Shown here piece after piece: positions 32,576-42,804 of a DNA stretch of 64,000 nt (positions within the stretch are counted from its first letter, which is position 1; each line of letters begins with the position of its first letter). The stretch is from NCBI RefSeq assembly GCF_002806945.1, contig NZ_NIHC01000004.1, forward strand, positions 1-64,000, written 5' to 3'. Both the position numbers and the translations under genes were made by a program. The notes under the pieces are model-generated. The model made no database searches, was not told where the DNA came from, and was given only the letters and a program-made list of their open reading frames with translations. The DNA is from Marinobacter salexigens (GTDB lineage: Bacteria > Pseudomonadota > Gammaproteobacteria > Pseudomonadales > Oleiphilaceae).

Positions 32576-33547
32576 TCAGGCGCTGGCGCCCATCTCGGGA
32601 ACAGTTTCGGTAAACCGGCGGGTTTCGTAGGCATCCACCAGGCCGTGTACCGACGCCCGCTCCATGTCCTGAATAGAGGGTGTGCCGTTCTGTGCGTCGG
32701 CTTTGCAAAGCACCATGCCGGCCTCTACAGAGATGTACCCGGCGGTTGTTTTCAGGGCTTTGTGGTTGATGCCATCGAAAACCCGGCGGAAGGCGGTTGT
32801 GGTGCAGTGATCGCTGTTCGGGAAGTAGGCAATCACGGCGAATTGGTTGTCGCCTACGCGGCAGAGAACGTCGATAGGGCGAATCAGGGTGCTGAGCCTT
32901 CGGGCAATGCCTACGGAGAGTTCTGTCATCACCGTTGGCGGGTGTTTGCGTTTAAGTTCCTGCCAGTTGCGAATACCGCACAGCACATAGGCCGAGGCGC
33001 CTCCGCGGGATTCTGCATGCCGCAGCATTTTAGAGAGCCGGTCGCGGCCGTAACGGTTGTTGCAAAGCCCGGTTTCCATGTCGATGATGCTGCTGGATTC
33101 CAGTTCCCGGTTGTTCTCGATAAGCAGTGCGTTCGCCCGCAGCAGGGTGTTCTGGCGATCGGCCATGCGGTCTGCCGCATAAATTCTGGGGATCAGCTGC
33201 TTGCTCATGTCAGACTTGTAAATGAAGTCGTCCACGCCGCGGTCAAAGGCAAATGCCAGGGCTTCTACACTCTCCCGGGCGGTCAGGAGAATTACATAAG
33301 TGTAGTGATTGGTTTGCTCATCCAGCTGGCGCACCCGATCGGTGAGCTGCAACCCGTCCATTTCCGGCATTAGCCAATCGGCAATCAACACGCTCACCGC
33401 GCGCTGTTCCATCAGTTTGAGGGCGGCGGGGGCGTTGTTGGCGATGCGTACGTCGCGATATCCGGCATTTCGCAGGGTTCGGCCAACTACCATACTGCTG
33501 AACTTCGCGTCGTCTACTACGAGGATGGGGAGATCCAGGTTTGGCAT
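32576..33547 (-). CDS. Response regulator with a degenerate GGDEF domain
   Basis: 323 residues. The receiver domain spans 1-125: VVDDAKFS with the acidic pocket, phospho-acceptor Asp57 in LIADWLMPEMDG, and a Lys in FIYKSDMS. After a coiled linker, a GGDEF fold begins at SIIDMETGLCNNRYGRDRLSKML, but the active-site loop reads RVGDNQF instead of RxGGDEF and metal-binding residues are absent. It is therefore unlikely to make c-di-GMP and may be a phosphorylation-controlled scaffold or nucleotide sensor (inference). No kinase is nearby. Confidence 0.85.
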   Translation of the reverse strand: MPNLDLPILVVDDAKFSSMVVGRTLRNAGYRDVRIANNAPAALKLMEQRAVSVLIADWLMPEMDGLQLTDRVRQLDEQTNHYTYVILLTARESVEALAFAFDRGVDDFIYKSDMSKQLIPRIYAADRMADRQNTLLRANALLIENNRELESSSIIDMETGLCNNRYGRDRLSKMLRHAESRGGASAYVLCGIRNWQELKRKHPPTVMTELSVGIARRLSTLIRPIDVLCRVGDNQFAVIAYFPNSDHCTTTAFRRVFDGINHKALKTTAGYISVEAGMVLCKADAQNGTPSIQDMERASVHGLVDAYETRRFTETVPEMGASA

Positions 33548-33665
33548 TGTTACCTACTTAATTTGCAGTCCATTGTCAGATGCGGGGATTTCCGGGGCTT
33601 GGTATGCTTGCCCCCTGATTTAAAGCAAAGAGTATACTCGCTACAGCTCCTGGAGAATAACGACC

Positions 33666-34148
33666 ATGCCTTCTTTTGACATAGTTTCCGAAATTGATAT
33701 GCACGAAGTGACCAATGCGGTGGATAAAGCCAAGAAAGATCTGGGTAACCGCTGGGATTTCAAAAATGTTGATGCCGATCTTGAGATGGACGAAAAAGGT
33801 GTAACCGTCAGCGCGGAGCAGGAATTCCAGCTTGAACAGCTGATCGAGATTCTGCGCATGGCGTTTGCCAGCCGAAAAATTGATGCCCGCGCGCTTTCCG
33901 AGAGTGGAGAGAGCAAATCCGGCAAGCTGATCAAGCAGCATTTTGTGCTGAAGCAGGGCATTGAGACGGATATGGCGAAAAAGATCGTGAAGATGATCAA
34001 GGATGCCAAGCTGAAAGTGCAGGCCAGCATTCAGGGCGATAAGGTTAGAGTGACCGGCAAGAAGCGGGACGATCTGCAAGCCGCAATGGCCTTGTTGCGT
34101 GAGGCTGAACTGGACGTGCCTTTGCAGTTTAATAATTTCCGCGACTGA
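33666..34148 (+). CDS. yajQ: YajQ family nucleotide-binding protein
   Basis: 160 residues, the full YajQ length. Family segments are [31 protein letters not shown] at the start and [25 protein letters not shown] near the end. Members form two ferredoxin-like domains, bind nucleic acid, and in Xanthomonas and Pseudomonas bind c-di-GMP. CTGGAG lies upstream. It stands between the degenerate GGDEF regulator (divergent) and ampG. Confidence 0.93.
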   Translation: MPSFDIVSEIDMHEVTNAVDKAKKDLGNRWDFKNVDADLEMDEKGVTVSAEQEFQLEQLIEILRMAFASRKIDARALSESGESKSGKLIKQHFVLKQGIETDMAKKIVKMIKDAKLKVQASIQGDKVRVTGKKRDDLQAAMALLREAELDVPLQFNNFRD

Positions 34149-34163
34149 TTCGGAGGCTTCACC

Positions 34164-35573
34164 ATTTCAACCGGCACCCGCCTGGATTTGATCCGGGATA
34201 CGCTACACACCTACACGCGCTGGCAGGTGATTGCTCTTCTGTTTCTCGGCTTTTCCGCCGGGATGCCGTTTTTGCTGGTGTTTTCCACGCTGAATGCCCG
34301 CTTGGCGGATGTGGGTGTAGAAACTGCCACCATCGGTTTTTTCAGCTGGCTGGGCATAACCTATTCCATCAAGGTGTTCTGGGCGCCGGTAGTGGATCGT
34401 TTGAAGTTACCGGTGTTGGACAGGCTGCTGGGCAAGCGCCGAAGCTGGATATTGTTCGCGCAGGTAGGTATTGCGACTGGTCTGTACCTGATGGCTCATG
34501 TGGATGCCATCGCCGTTCCCGAAACCATGGCTTTGTGTGGGCTGCTGGTGGCTTTTTCCTCGGCAACCCAGGATGTGGCCATTGATGCCTATCGCATAGA
34601 GATTGCTGAAGAGCGGTTGCAGGCTGCGTTGGCCGCTACTTATATCTTTGGATATCGGCTGGCGTTGCTGGTTGCCGGTGCTGGGGCTCTGTATCTGGCG
34701 GAGTTCTGGTCCTGGCAGGTATCTTACGAGGTTATGGCAGCGCTGGTGGGCGTGGGTGCCATTACCGTGCTGGTTATTCGGGAGCCAGCGGTGAACCATT
34801 TTTCTGCTGCGCAGGACATTGCCCACAAGATCGAGCAGGAAGCTGCCAAGCGCACTCATCTTGGGCCTCGGGTTGCTCGTTTTGCGGGTTGGTTTTATGC
34901 CGCCGTGGCCGGCCCGTTTCTGGATTTCTTTCGCCGTTATAAAGAGCTGTCCATAGCGATTTTGTTGATGGTGGCGGTGTACCGTATTTCTGATATTGCC
35001 ATGGGCGTGATGGCCAACCCCTTCTACCTGAATTTTATGGGCTTTAGCAAAACCCAGGTGGCAGACGTTACCAAGATTTTCGGGTTTTTCATGACTATTG
35101 CGGGCTCACTGGCTGGCGGGGTTCTGGTTGTGCGTTATGGCACCAGAAAGATTCTGCTGGCGGGCGCCATTCTGACGGCCAGCACTAATCTATTGTTTGT
35201 GTTTTTGGCGCAGTATCCACCCAATTTGGCCACCCTGGCGGTGGTGGTCAGTGCCGATAATCTCAGTGGCGGTATTGCCAATGTGGCGCTGATTGCCTGG
35301 CTTTCCAGTATGACCAGTGCATCGTTCACTGCCACTCAATATGCGCTGTTTAGCTCCCTGATGACACTGCCCGGAAAGTTCCTGGGCGGCTTCTCGGGGA
35401 TGGTGGTTGCAAGTTTTGGTTATGCGGAGTTCTTCCTCGTAGCCGGTTTGATGGGTATACCTGCCATTCTGCTGGCTATGTTCCTGATTCGACAGGGCGA
35501 ACGGCTGGATGCGTTGGCGCCGGATCACTCGGGGACTGCCGAGCCGGATGCCCCTCAACCAGCAGGTGGGTAG
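34164..35573 (+). CDS. ampG: AmpG-type muropeptide permease (MFS)
   Basis: About 469 residues with 12-14 hydrophobic helices. AmpG-like segments are RWQVIALLFLGFSAGMPFLLVFSTLNARLAD, IKVFWAPVVDRLKLP and SSATQDVAIDAYRIE. It imports anhydro-muropeptides for cell-wall recycling and beta-lactamase induction. Start choice is unusual: a strong GGAGG (34152-34156) stands 7 bases before an in-frame ATT at 34164 giving STGTRLDLIRDTL, while the first ordinary candidate is TTG at 34188 with no ribosome-binding site. An ATT start is therefore plausible. It is followed 5 bases later by the atl gene. Confidence 0.88.
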   Translation: MSTGTRLDLIRDTLHTYTRWQVIALLFLGFSAGMPFLLVFSTLNARLADVGVETATIGFFSWLGITYSIKVFWAPVVDRLKLPVLDRLLGKRRSWILFAQVGIATGLYLMAHVDAIAVPETMALCGLLVAFSSATQDVAIDAYRIEIAEERLQAALAATYIFGYRLALLVAGAGALYLAEFWSWQVSYEVMAALVGVGAITVLVIREPAVNHFSAAQDIAHKIEQEAAKRTHLGPRVARFAGWFYAAVAGPFLDFFRRYKELSIAILLMVAVYRISDIAMGVMANPFYLNFMGFSKTQVADVTKIFGFFMTIAGSLAGGVLVVRYGTRKILLAGAILTASTNLLFVFLAQYPPNLATLAVVVSADNLSGGIANVALIAWLSSMTSASFTATQYALFSSLMTLPGKFLGGFSGMVVASFGYAEFFLVAGLMGIPAILLAMFLIRQGERLDALAPDHSGTAEPDAPQPAGG

Positions 35574-35578
35574 GCGCT

Positions 35579-35896
35579 ATGGAGCAGCAAGAGGAACCGG
35601 GTAAAGATCAGAAAATCTGGCAGGTGGTTATGGCCATCCCGGCGGGCAAAGTTGCCAGCTACGGGCAAGTAGCTCAGATGGCCGGCCTTGGGCGGCAAGC
35701 GCGGTATATCGGGCGAGCATTGGGCAAACTGCCGAAAGGCCATTCAGTGCCCTGGTACCGGGTTATCCGCAGTAATGGGCAAATCGCTTTTCCCAAAGAT
35801 TCCGAGATTTACCGGGAGCAGGTTAGTCGGCTGGAAGCCGAAGGCGTTGAGGTGGTTAATGGCAGGGTGGCTATGCGCCGGTTTGGGTGGCAATAA
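35579..35896 (+). CDS. Alkyltransferase-like (ATL) DNA repair protein
   Basis: 105 residues with the MGMT C-terminal DNA-binding domain: IPAGKVASYGQVAQMAGLGRQARYIGRALG, then VPWYRVI. The methyl-accepting cysteine of the PCHR motif is replaced by Trp59 (PWYRV), the mark of ATL proteins. These bind O6-alkylguanine and hand it to nucleotide excision repair rather than dealkylating it. It is expressed after ampG with 5 bases between them. Its 3' end overlaps the convergent hipA gene by 26 bases. Confidence 0.92.
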   Translation: MEQQEEPGKDQKIWQVVMAIPAGKVASYGQVAQMAGLGRQARYIGRALGKLPKGHSVPWYRVIRSNGQIAFPKDSEIYREQVSRLEAEGVEVVNGRVAMRRFGWQ

Positions 35897-37037
35897 GGGA
35901 TTGCAGGTGCCCAAGTATCCTTCGCTGTTCATGGTCAGTGGCTTGGGCAAGTCGCGTAGCCAAGTAAGGCAGTAATTTACTCAGGGCTCTCCGGCACTCA
36001 TCATAAAGCGCAGAGGCTCTGGAGGCCGTCAGCTCGCAGGCCTGTACTCCAAAGCGTTCCAGCTTTTCCCTGCGCATCCATTTTTTACTGCCAGCAAGTG
36101 TTAGTGCCGGGATGTCCTGGCTAATATACACAGTGGTGCAGACGATATCGTAGGCCGGGGCAAGCCTGATGGACGCGGCATTCTCGTAGATCAAGCCAAA
36201 GTTTTTCAGGTGGGCATCGCCATTCTGTAGTGCGTTACTGATTACAATCATTTTGAAGAATTGCTCCAGCGACGCTCTTTTGTTCGCGGGGCTTACAAAA
36301 ATTTTTATGGTTTTTGCGATTTGTTCATAGCTACCCGTGTACTTGTCGTCCCTCTGTTTTGCCTGAAGGACGCACATGTCCTCAAAGCCTAATGCACTGC
36401 CATCTTCGTTGAGATCAAACCGCTTCATAATAAAGAGTGATTCGTCATCAGAGAGGTGAAACTCCGGCACCGGAATGCCTGCGTATTTGCAGGCCAGCAT
36501 GCAGCAATACTCATTCAGGGCAAGGGCCGGGTAGTCTTGCCCCCAGGCCTTTATAATGAAGTCGTCCAGGCGCAACGTGGCTTTGTTCTCAAGCTGGGCC
36601 AGCACTTTGGGTTGCACGCCACTGAGCGCTGAGCGTAACGCAAAACGTGAAACCAGCTCTTCGAACAGCCCTGGATTTTTTGAATGCAAGAGCGTATCGA
36701 GATGAAGCGGGTTGTTTTCAGATTGATCCTGGCGGTTGTACTCGATACGCCCACGGATTGATGGCGCGAGTAGCTTCAGAAGGCCCAGGTCGTCAGTATC
36801 GGTGATTTTTGCAAACTGCTTTTTGATGGTGGAGAGCAGGTAACCTTCGGGCAGATGCATTTCAAAGATTGGGTGGAGGTAACGATGGCTGTACTCCCTT
36901 CGGCGCACAGGCATCGTTAGAGACACGAAGTGCTCTGGGGGAGAGTTATCATCATAGCTGAAGACAATATCCGCGGTTTCCTTGAACAGCTTCCCCGTTT
37001 GGTGTCCGTCTACACAGACATTCAGCTCACTGTTCAT
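35871..37037 (-). CDS. hipA: HipA-family serine/threonine kinase toxin
   Basis: 388 residues from ATG 37037, which overlaps the end of hipB. The N-subdomain is short (VCVDGHQTGKLF), followed by SALSGVQPKVLA in the ATP/regulatory loop region. Catalytic elements are visible: LFIMKRFD, NALQNGDAHLKNFGLI (catalytic Asp with metal-binding Asn) and LAPAYDIVCT, the DFG-equivalent. HipA of E. coli phosphorylates GltX and drives persistence; this homologue's target is unknown. An alternative start at 37052 adds five residues. Confidence 0.9.
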   Translation of the reverse strand: MNSELNVCVDGHQTGKLFKETADIVFSYDDNSPPEHFVSLTMPVRRREYSHRYLHPIFEMHLPEGYLLSTIKKQFAKITDTDDLGLLKLLAPSIRGRIEYNRQDQSENNPLHLDTLLHSKNPGLFEELVSRFALRSALSGVQPKVLAQLENKATLRLDDFIIKAWGQDYPALALNEYCCMLACKYAGIPVPEFHLSDDESLFIMKRFDLNEDGSALGFEDMCVLQAKQRDDKYTGSYEQIAKTIKIFVSPANKRASLEQFFKMIVISNALQNGDAHLKNFGLIYENAASIRLAPAYDIVCTTVYISQDIPALTLAGSKKWMRREKLERFGVQACELTASRASALYDECRRALSKLLPYLATRLAQATDHEQRRILGHLQSLIATQTGA

Positions 37038-37269
37038 CCCTAAGTTCCTCAAATGTAGGGAAAGGCGATTTATCCCGAATGTTGAGTTCCTTGCCCAGGT
37101 AATCCAGAATTTTCATTACTTTTCGTATGCCAATGTCGCCCGAGCGACCATTTTCCAGCGCATTGATGGTGGCCCGGGACATGCCGAGGTGTTCAGCCAT
37201 TGTTTGCTGAGACACCCCATGTTGCTGGCGCAAAGTTGAGATAGTCTGCCCTAAGGTCTGGTAATCCAT
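37027..37269 (-). CDS. hipB: HipB-type XRE antitoxin
   Basis: 80 residues with one Cro/C1 helix-turn-helix: LGQTISTLRQQHGVSQQTMAEHLGMSRATINALENGRSGDIGIRKVMKILDYLG. It neutralises HipA and represses the operon. hipB precedes hipA with an 11-base overlap. A large perfect inverted repeat (37290-37330) lies directly upstream and is the obvious operator. Confidence 0.9.
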   Translation of the reverse strand: MDYQTLGQTISTLRQQHGVSQQTMAEHLGMSRATINALENGRSGDIGIRKVMKILDYLGKELNIRDKSPFPTFEELRDEQ

Positions 37270-37289
37270 ATTGCTGCCGTTTGTCTAAT

Positions 37290-37330
37290 ATACTTTACAA
37301 TTTATCGCTTTTCTCTGTTTTGTAAAGTAT
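37290..37330. promoter_or_regulatory. Candidate HipB operator pair
   Basis: ATACTTTACAA at 37290-37300 and its exact reverse complement TTGTAAAGTAT at 37320-37330 are separated by 19 bases, 20 bases upstream of the hipB start. The centre-to-centre distance is 30 bases, close to three helical turns, which suits two antitoxin dimers on one DNA face. Confidence 0.7.
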
Positions 37331-37341
37331 TTTAGTCATTT

Positions 37342-38103
37342 TTACAACCGCATAGCACCATCTACTTCAATCATGCGGCCAGACAAGTAGTCATTTTCAA
37401 AGATAAACGCCACAGCTGAAGCAATCTCTTCGGGCTTACCCATGCGCTTCAATGGAATGCCGGCGGTCATTTTCTCCAGTGCTTCCGGCTTCATGGAGGC
37501 GGTCATTTCAGTTTCGATGAAGCCCGGTGCAATACCCATGCAGCGGATTCCGTGGCGGGCCAGTTCTTTTGCCCAGACTGGCACCAGAGCAGACACGCCG
37601 GCTTTTGCCGCAGAATAGTTGCTTTGGCCCATGTTGCCAGCGCGGGAAATGGAGGCGATGTTGATGATGACGCCGTTGCTGCGCGTTTGAATCATCCGGG
37701 TGGCGGCTTCTCGGCCACACAGGAAAACGCCCGTGAGGTTAACGTCGATAACGGCCTGCCACTGGGACAGTTCCATGCGTTTGGTGACCTCGCCGTCTTT
37801 GGCTTTTACCAACAGGCCGTCTCTCAAAATACCAGCGTTGTTAACAAGGCCGTTCAGTTGGCCAAAGTCTTCTGCAATGGCTGCAAATGTTGTTTCTACC
37901 TCGTCTTCGTTTGCTACGTTGCACAGGTAAGTTTTTGCTTCAGCCCCAGCCGCCTTGCAGGCCGCTGCCGCCTCTTCAAGTTTGTCTTGTGTAAGGTCTA
38001 TCAGCGCCAATTTGGCGCCTTTAGCAGCCAGGTATTCTGCCATGGCGAGGCCAAGGCCTTGGCCGCTGCCGGTAATTGCTATCACGGAATCTTGAAGTTT
38101 CAT
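37342..38103 (-). CDS. Short-chain dehydrogenase, FabG-like 3-oxoacyl-ACP reductase
   Basis: 253 residues from ATG 38103; the frame runs further upstream without family sequence. The NAD(P) site is ITGSGQGLGLAMAEYL. NNAGILRDGLL follows. The catalytic Ser-Tyr-Lys is in IASISRAGNMGQSNYSAAKAG, and the end IEVDGAMRL is typical. It probably reduces 3-oxoacyl-ACP or 3-oxoacyl-CoA; a stand-alone SDR cannot be pinned to one substrate. It is divergent from fxsA. Confidence 0.88.
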   Translation of the reverse strand: MKLQDSVIAITGSGQGLGLAMAEYLAAKGAKLALIDLTQDKLEEAAAACKAAGAEAKTYLCNVANEDEVETTFAAIAEDFGQLNGLVNNAGILRDGLLVKAKDGEVTKRMELSQWQAVIDVNLTGVFLCGREAATRMIQTRSNGVIINIASISRAGNMGQSNYSAAKAGVSALVPVWAKELARHGIRCMGIAPGFIETEMTASMKPEALEKMTAGIPLKRMGKPEEIASAVAFIFENDYLSGRMIEVDGAMRL

Positions 38104-38194
38104 GTTTTGCCCTAAATATAGATAACAGATGTAATCGAAAGGGCTGTGAGTATACCAGACCTTTGAATGCCCAAACCCGCTATACGAGAGCCTG

Positions 38195-38737
38195 ATGCCC
38201 ATATTTTTGTTTATTTTTATTATCATGCCGATTGCCGAAATGGCGGTGCTTATTCAGGTTGGCAGCGTAATTGGTGTGTTTAATACCATCGGTTTCGTGG
38301 TGTTGACTGCCGTGGCAGGCGCCTGGTTACTTCGTCAGCAGGGTCTGGCAACTTTACTGAAGGCTAACCAGCGCCTGAACAGCGGTGAGTTGCCGGCAAA
38401 AGAGGTTGCCGAGGGATTAATACTGGCAGTTGGCGGTGTGCTTTTACTCACTCCCGGGTTTATTACCGATACCGTCGGGTTTTTGTGCCTTTTACCGTTT
38501 AGCCGGCGTTGGCTGGCGGCTCAGGCTCTGAAGCGTATGGTGGTCTCCGGCAAAAGCGGGGGCTTCTACTTCCGGGCAGGCGGTGGTCAGAATCCGTTCG
38601 GGCAGGATCCTTTTGGTGATCGTGAAAACCCCTTTGGTCGCCAACGGCCGTTTGATCGCGACGGTAATGGCGACATTATCGAGGGGGAATACCAGGATGA
38701 AACGGAAACCCACCACGACCGCCTGGATAAAAAGTAA
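38195..38737 (+). CDS. fxsA: FxsA family membrane protein
   Basis: 180 residues: hydrophobic helices at the start (FLFIFIIMPIAEMAVLIQVGSVIG; FNTIGFVVLTAVAGAWLLRQQG) and LLLTPGFITDTVGFLCLLP, the FxsA core. A polar C-terminal tail rich in Gly, Phe, Arg and Asp (NPFGQDPFGDRENPFG repeats) is longer than in E. coli. E. coli FxsA relieves F-plasmid exclusion of phage T7. Location just upstream of groESL is shared with many gammaproteobacteria. Confidence 0.92.
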   Translation: MPIFLFIFIIMPIAEMAVLIQVGSVIGVFNTIGFVVLTAVAGAWLLRQQGLATLLKANQRLNSGELPAKEVAEGLILAVGGVLLLTPGFITDTVGFLCLLPFSRRWLAAQALKRMVVSGKSGGFYFRAGGGQNPFGQDPFGDRENPFGRQRPFDRDGNGDIIEGEYQDETETHHDRLDKK

Positions 38738-38756
38738 AAAATTTACTGGGCGGGTG

Positions 38757-38783
38757 TTGAAAATCCCGGAGCCGTCCCCAGAT
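38757..38783 (+). promoter_or_regulatory. Sigma-32 heat-shock promoter of groESL
   Basis: TTGAAA at 38757-38762, a 13-base spacer, then CCCCAGAT at 38776-38783 closely match the RpoH consensus CTTGAAA-N13-CCCCATNT. It lies about 147 bases ahead of groES in the fxsA-groES gap (38738-38929), which contains no other gene. No CIRCE element is present. Confidence 0.85.
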
Positions 38784-38929
38784 AGGTCTCACAAGTTCGC
38801 CGCGGGCTGATATCTGCCGAAAAACAGCAGGTTAGAGGCCGGGCAATTTTGTCGGATTGCGTTTGCAGTCCGGCCATAAACAGCAAATGTCATTGCCACA
38901 TTAATCTGACTAATTGGAGAAACCGAGCA

Positions 38930-39217
38930 ATGAAGATTCGTCCGCTACACGATCGTGTTGTTGTACGCCGTAAGGAAGAAGAAGAGAAAACTGCGGGTGG
39001 CATCGTGCTGCCGGGTAACGCTAAAGAGAAGCCGTCTCAGGGCGAAGTTATCGCTGTTGGTAACGGTCGCATTCTGGAGAATGGTGAGACTCGTGCGCTG
39101 GCAGTCAAAGCGGGAGATACCGTGGTTTTTGGCCAGTATGCCGGCAACACCGTAAAAATCGACGGTGAAGAGCTGCTCATCATGAGCGAAAGCGATATTT
39201 ACGGCGTGCTTGAGTGA
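38930..39217 (+). CDS. groES: Co-chaperonin GroES
   Basis: 95 residues from ATG 38930 with GGAGA upstream; an open frame extends ahead but is not coding. [19 protein letters not shown], the mobile-loop segment [19 protein letters not shown] and [16 protein letters not shown] are standard. It forms the heptameric lid on GroEL. It is transcribed with groEL from the heat-shock promoter. Confidence 0.98.
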   Translation: MKIRPLHDRVVVRRKEEEEKTAGGIVLPGNAKEKPSQGEVIAVGNGRILENGETRALAVKAGDTVVFGQYAGNTVKIDGEELLIMSESDIYGVLE

Positions 39218-39277
39218 TCGCTGAAGCAATTCGCACGAACAGTCACTAACTCGATTGATTCAACGAATTCGGTTTAA

Positions 39278-40948
<1,671 letters not shown>

Positions 40949-41013
40949 TGCCGGTCATAGCTTGCTGATTCCGACCGCGCTCGAAATTCAGGGGCGCGGC
41001 CAGATCTGCACAC

Positions 41014-41051
41014 AAAAACCCCGCGTTGGTTCACACTGACGCGGGGTTTTT
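41014..41051 (+). terminator. Intrinsic terminator after groEL
   Basis: The 13-bp stem AAAAACCCCGCGT (41014-41026) pairs with 41039-41051 and is followed by a long T-run. Confidence 0.92.
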
Positions 41052-41123
41052 GTTTTTTTGTCATGAACTTGACCAGTCCGTTTGTTAGACTCGGCAGCCG
41101 GTCAACTGTCTGTGTGCAACCGA

Positions 41124-41915
41124 ATGAGTGACGCTGAACCCAAGCCTTTTCTTCGCCCCGGCAAGCTTTTCCTGCTTGTGCTGCTCGGGCTGCTTGTCTA
41201 TATCGGTACGCTGGTCGTTTTTGTTCCTGCCGGTTGGGTTTGGCACAAGGCTTCTCCTTATGTTTCTTTGCCGTCGCAGGTGCAAGTGCAGCAGGTAGCT
41301 GGCCGAGTCTGGAAGGGCGCCGCAGGTATTGTTGTTGCTGGCTTCCCTTTACGAGTGAGCTGGCAGCTGGATTGGCCTTCTGTTACAGAGCTGAAGCAGC
41401 CTGTGCAGATTACTGTAGAGACTTCGCAATCGCAGGTTTCGGGTAATGTAACCATAGGCTGGCCCGCAAATGCACAGCTGAATGCTCGTGGCAACATTGC
41501 TGTAGCTGAGTTTGAGGATCTGATTCGGCGCAGCGGTGGCGCAATGATCGAAGGTGATGTGAGTATTGATCGCCTGACACTGGAGTGGGCCGATGACCGC
41601 ATTGTTCGTGCGGATGGTCTCGGAAGGTGGGCCGGGGGGAGCGTAAGCTGGCCTATGGGCAATCAGACGGGTCAGGCCCGGTTCCCGCCCATGCAGGCTA
41701 ATATGGACACCACCAATGGCGGTGTGGTCTTGGTGGTCTCTGAGCAGGCGGGCAAGGGCCCGGCAGCGGATGCCAGTATTCTCTGGAATGGCATGATGGA
41801 GCTACGGGTGTACAAGCGCATGATAGATCTTGCCGGCCAGCCCTGGCCAGATACCGCCAGTCCTGATGATATTGTGTTTCGGGTAAGGCAGCCGCTGTTG
41901 CCGGGAGTTCGCTGA
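41124..41915 (+). CDS. gspN: Type II secretion protein GspN
   Basis: 263 residues from ATG 41124. One N-terminal membrane helix (about 13-38, LFLLVLLGLLVYIGTLVVFVPAGWVW) precedes a periplasmic domain with the GspN pattern: LPSQVQVQQVAGRVWKGAAGIV, LRVSWQLDW and later LDWADD-like strands. GspN is an accessory inner-membrane component of some type II systems. It overlaps gspC by one base (TGATG). Here it leads an N-C-D order, and no other gsp genes follow. Confidence 0.87.
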   Translation: MSDAEPKPFLRPGKLFLLVLLGLLVYIGTLVVFVPAGWVWHKASPYVSLPSQVQVQQVAGRVWKGAAGIVVAGFPLRVSWQLDWPSVTELKQPVQITVETSQSQVSGNVTIGWPANAQLNARGNIAVAEFEDLIRRSGGAMIEGDVSIDRLTLEWADDRIVRADGLGRWAGGSVSWPMGNQTGQARFPPMQANMDTTNGGVVLVVSEQAGKGPAADASILWNGMMELRVYKRMIDLAGQPWPDTASPDDIVFRVRQPLLPGVR

Positions 41916-42772
41916 TGGCTGTTATGCCTGCACCGGAAACCCAGCACCGGATAGCTAAAGTAGTCGCTAATTTTCTGCTTGTGTGGCTGGTTGTTTATTT
42001 GGGGATGACCATAGCGAAGGTTACCTGGCTATATGCATGGCAGGACAAGCCCGTTGTGATATCACCTGCGGGCGGTCATGCAGGCGGGCAGTCTATTGGG
42101 CCTTCAGGGGGCTTTTCCATGGCCGGCTATGAGTTTTTTGGTCGACCAGAAACGCCGGGGGAGGTCGCCGAAGCGGTTAGACGTGCGGCGCCGGAAACCG
42201 GATTAAGGCTCAGGCTTGAGGGTGTTCTTGTAGGACAGCGCCCGGAAGGCTCAGGTGCTATAGTGGCCGGGAGCAACGGAGAAACGGCATGGTACCGTGT
42301 TGGTGATCTGCTGCCGGGTAATGCCGAGCTGGCAGAGGTGGAGCCGGGGCGCATACTGATCCGCCGTGGTGGCCGCTATGAGTCACTGACATTTGAGGAA
42401 GATGATGTTTCTGCAATGGTTGCAGAAGTAGCGCAAGTGCCTGCAGAATCATCACCGGAAGCGTTTCTTGAAAGTGCAAAACAGCAGTTGGACAGCGCAG
42501 GTGCAGCAGCCCTCAACCCTTACGGACTTAGTCCGGCTGATGATTCCGGTTCGTCAGGCTATGTCTATGACGGCTCCAATGCCATGCTGAATGCCGTCAA
42601 TCTCAAAGCGGGCGATGTGATTACTGCCATTAACGGGCAGCGCCTGGGTAATGTGGAGCAGGATCGGTCGCTGCTGGAAAGCTGGCGGGGCCAGGCCAGC
42701 CTTGATATAGAAGTGGAACGTAACGGGTCAATTCTCACCATCAGTTATGCCATACCTGAGCAGTGGCGCTGA
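41915..42772 (+). CDS. gspC: Type II secretion protein GspC
   Basis: 285 residues. The N-terminal membrane helix spans about 12-38. The homology-region domain follows (TGLRLRLEGVLVGQRPEGSGAIV; WYRVGDLLPGNAELAEVEPGRILIRRGGRYE). The C-terminal PDZ domain has NAVNLKAGDVITAINGQRLGN. GspC links the inner-membrane platform to the secretin GspD. It is coupled to gspN and followed 32 bases later by gspD. Confidence 0.92.
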   Translation: MAVMPAPETQHRIAKVVANFLLVWLVVYLGMTIAKVTWLYAWQDKPVVISPAGGHAGGQSIGPSGGFSMAGYEFFGRPETPGEVAEAVRRAAPETGLRLRLEGVLVGQRPEGSGAIVAGSNGETAWYRVGDLLPGNAELAEVEPGRILIRRGGRYESLTFEEDDVSAMVAEVAQVPAESSPEAFLESAKQQLDSAGAAALNPYGLSPADDSGSSGYVYDGSNAMLNAVNLKAGDVITAINGQRLGNVEQDRSLLESWRGQASLDIEVERNGSILTISYAIPEQWR

Positions 42773-42804
42773 CCGGGTTCATCGATACAGGAAGAAATCG
42801 CCAG

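Noticed and set aside
37342..38226. Longer SDR start at 38226
   Set aside because: The extra 41 residues overlap the fxsA start region and lack any SDR sequence; ATG 38103 begins the normal NAD-binding fold.
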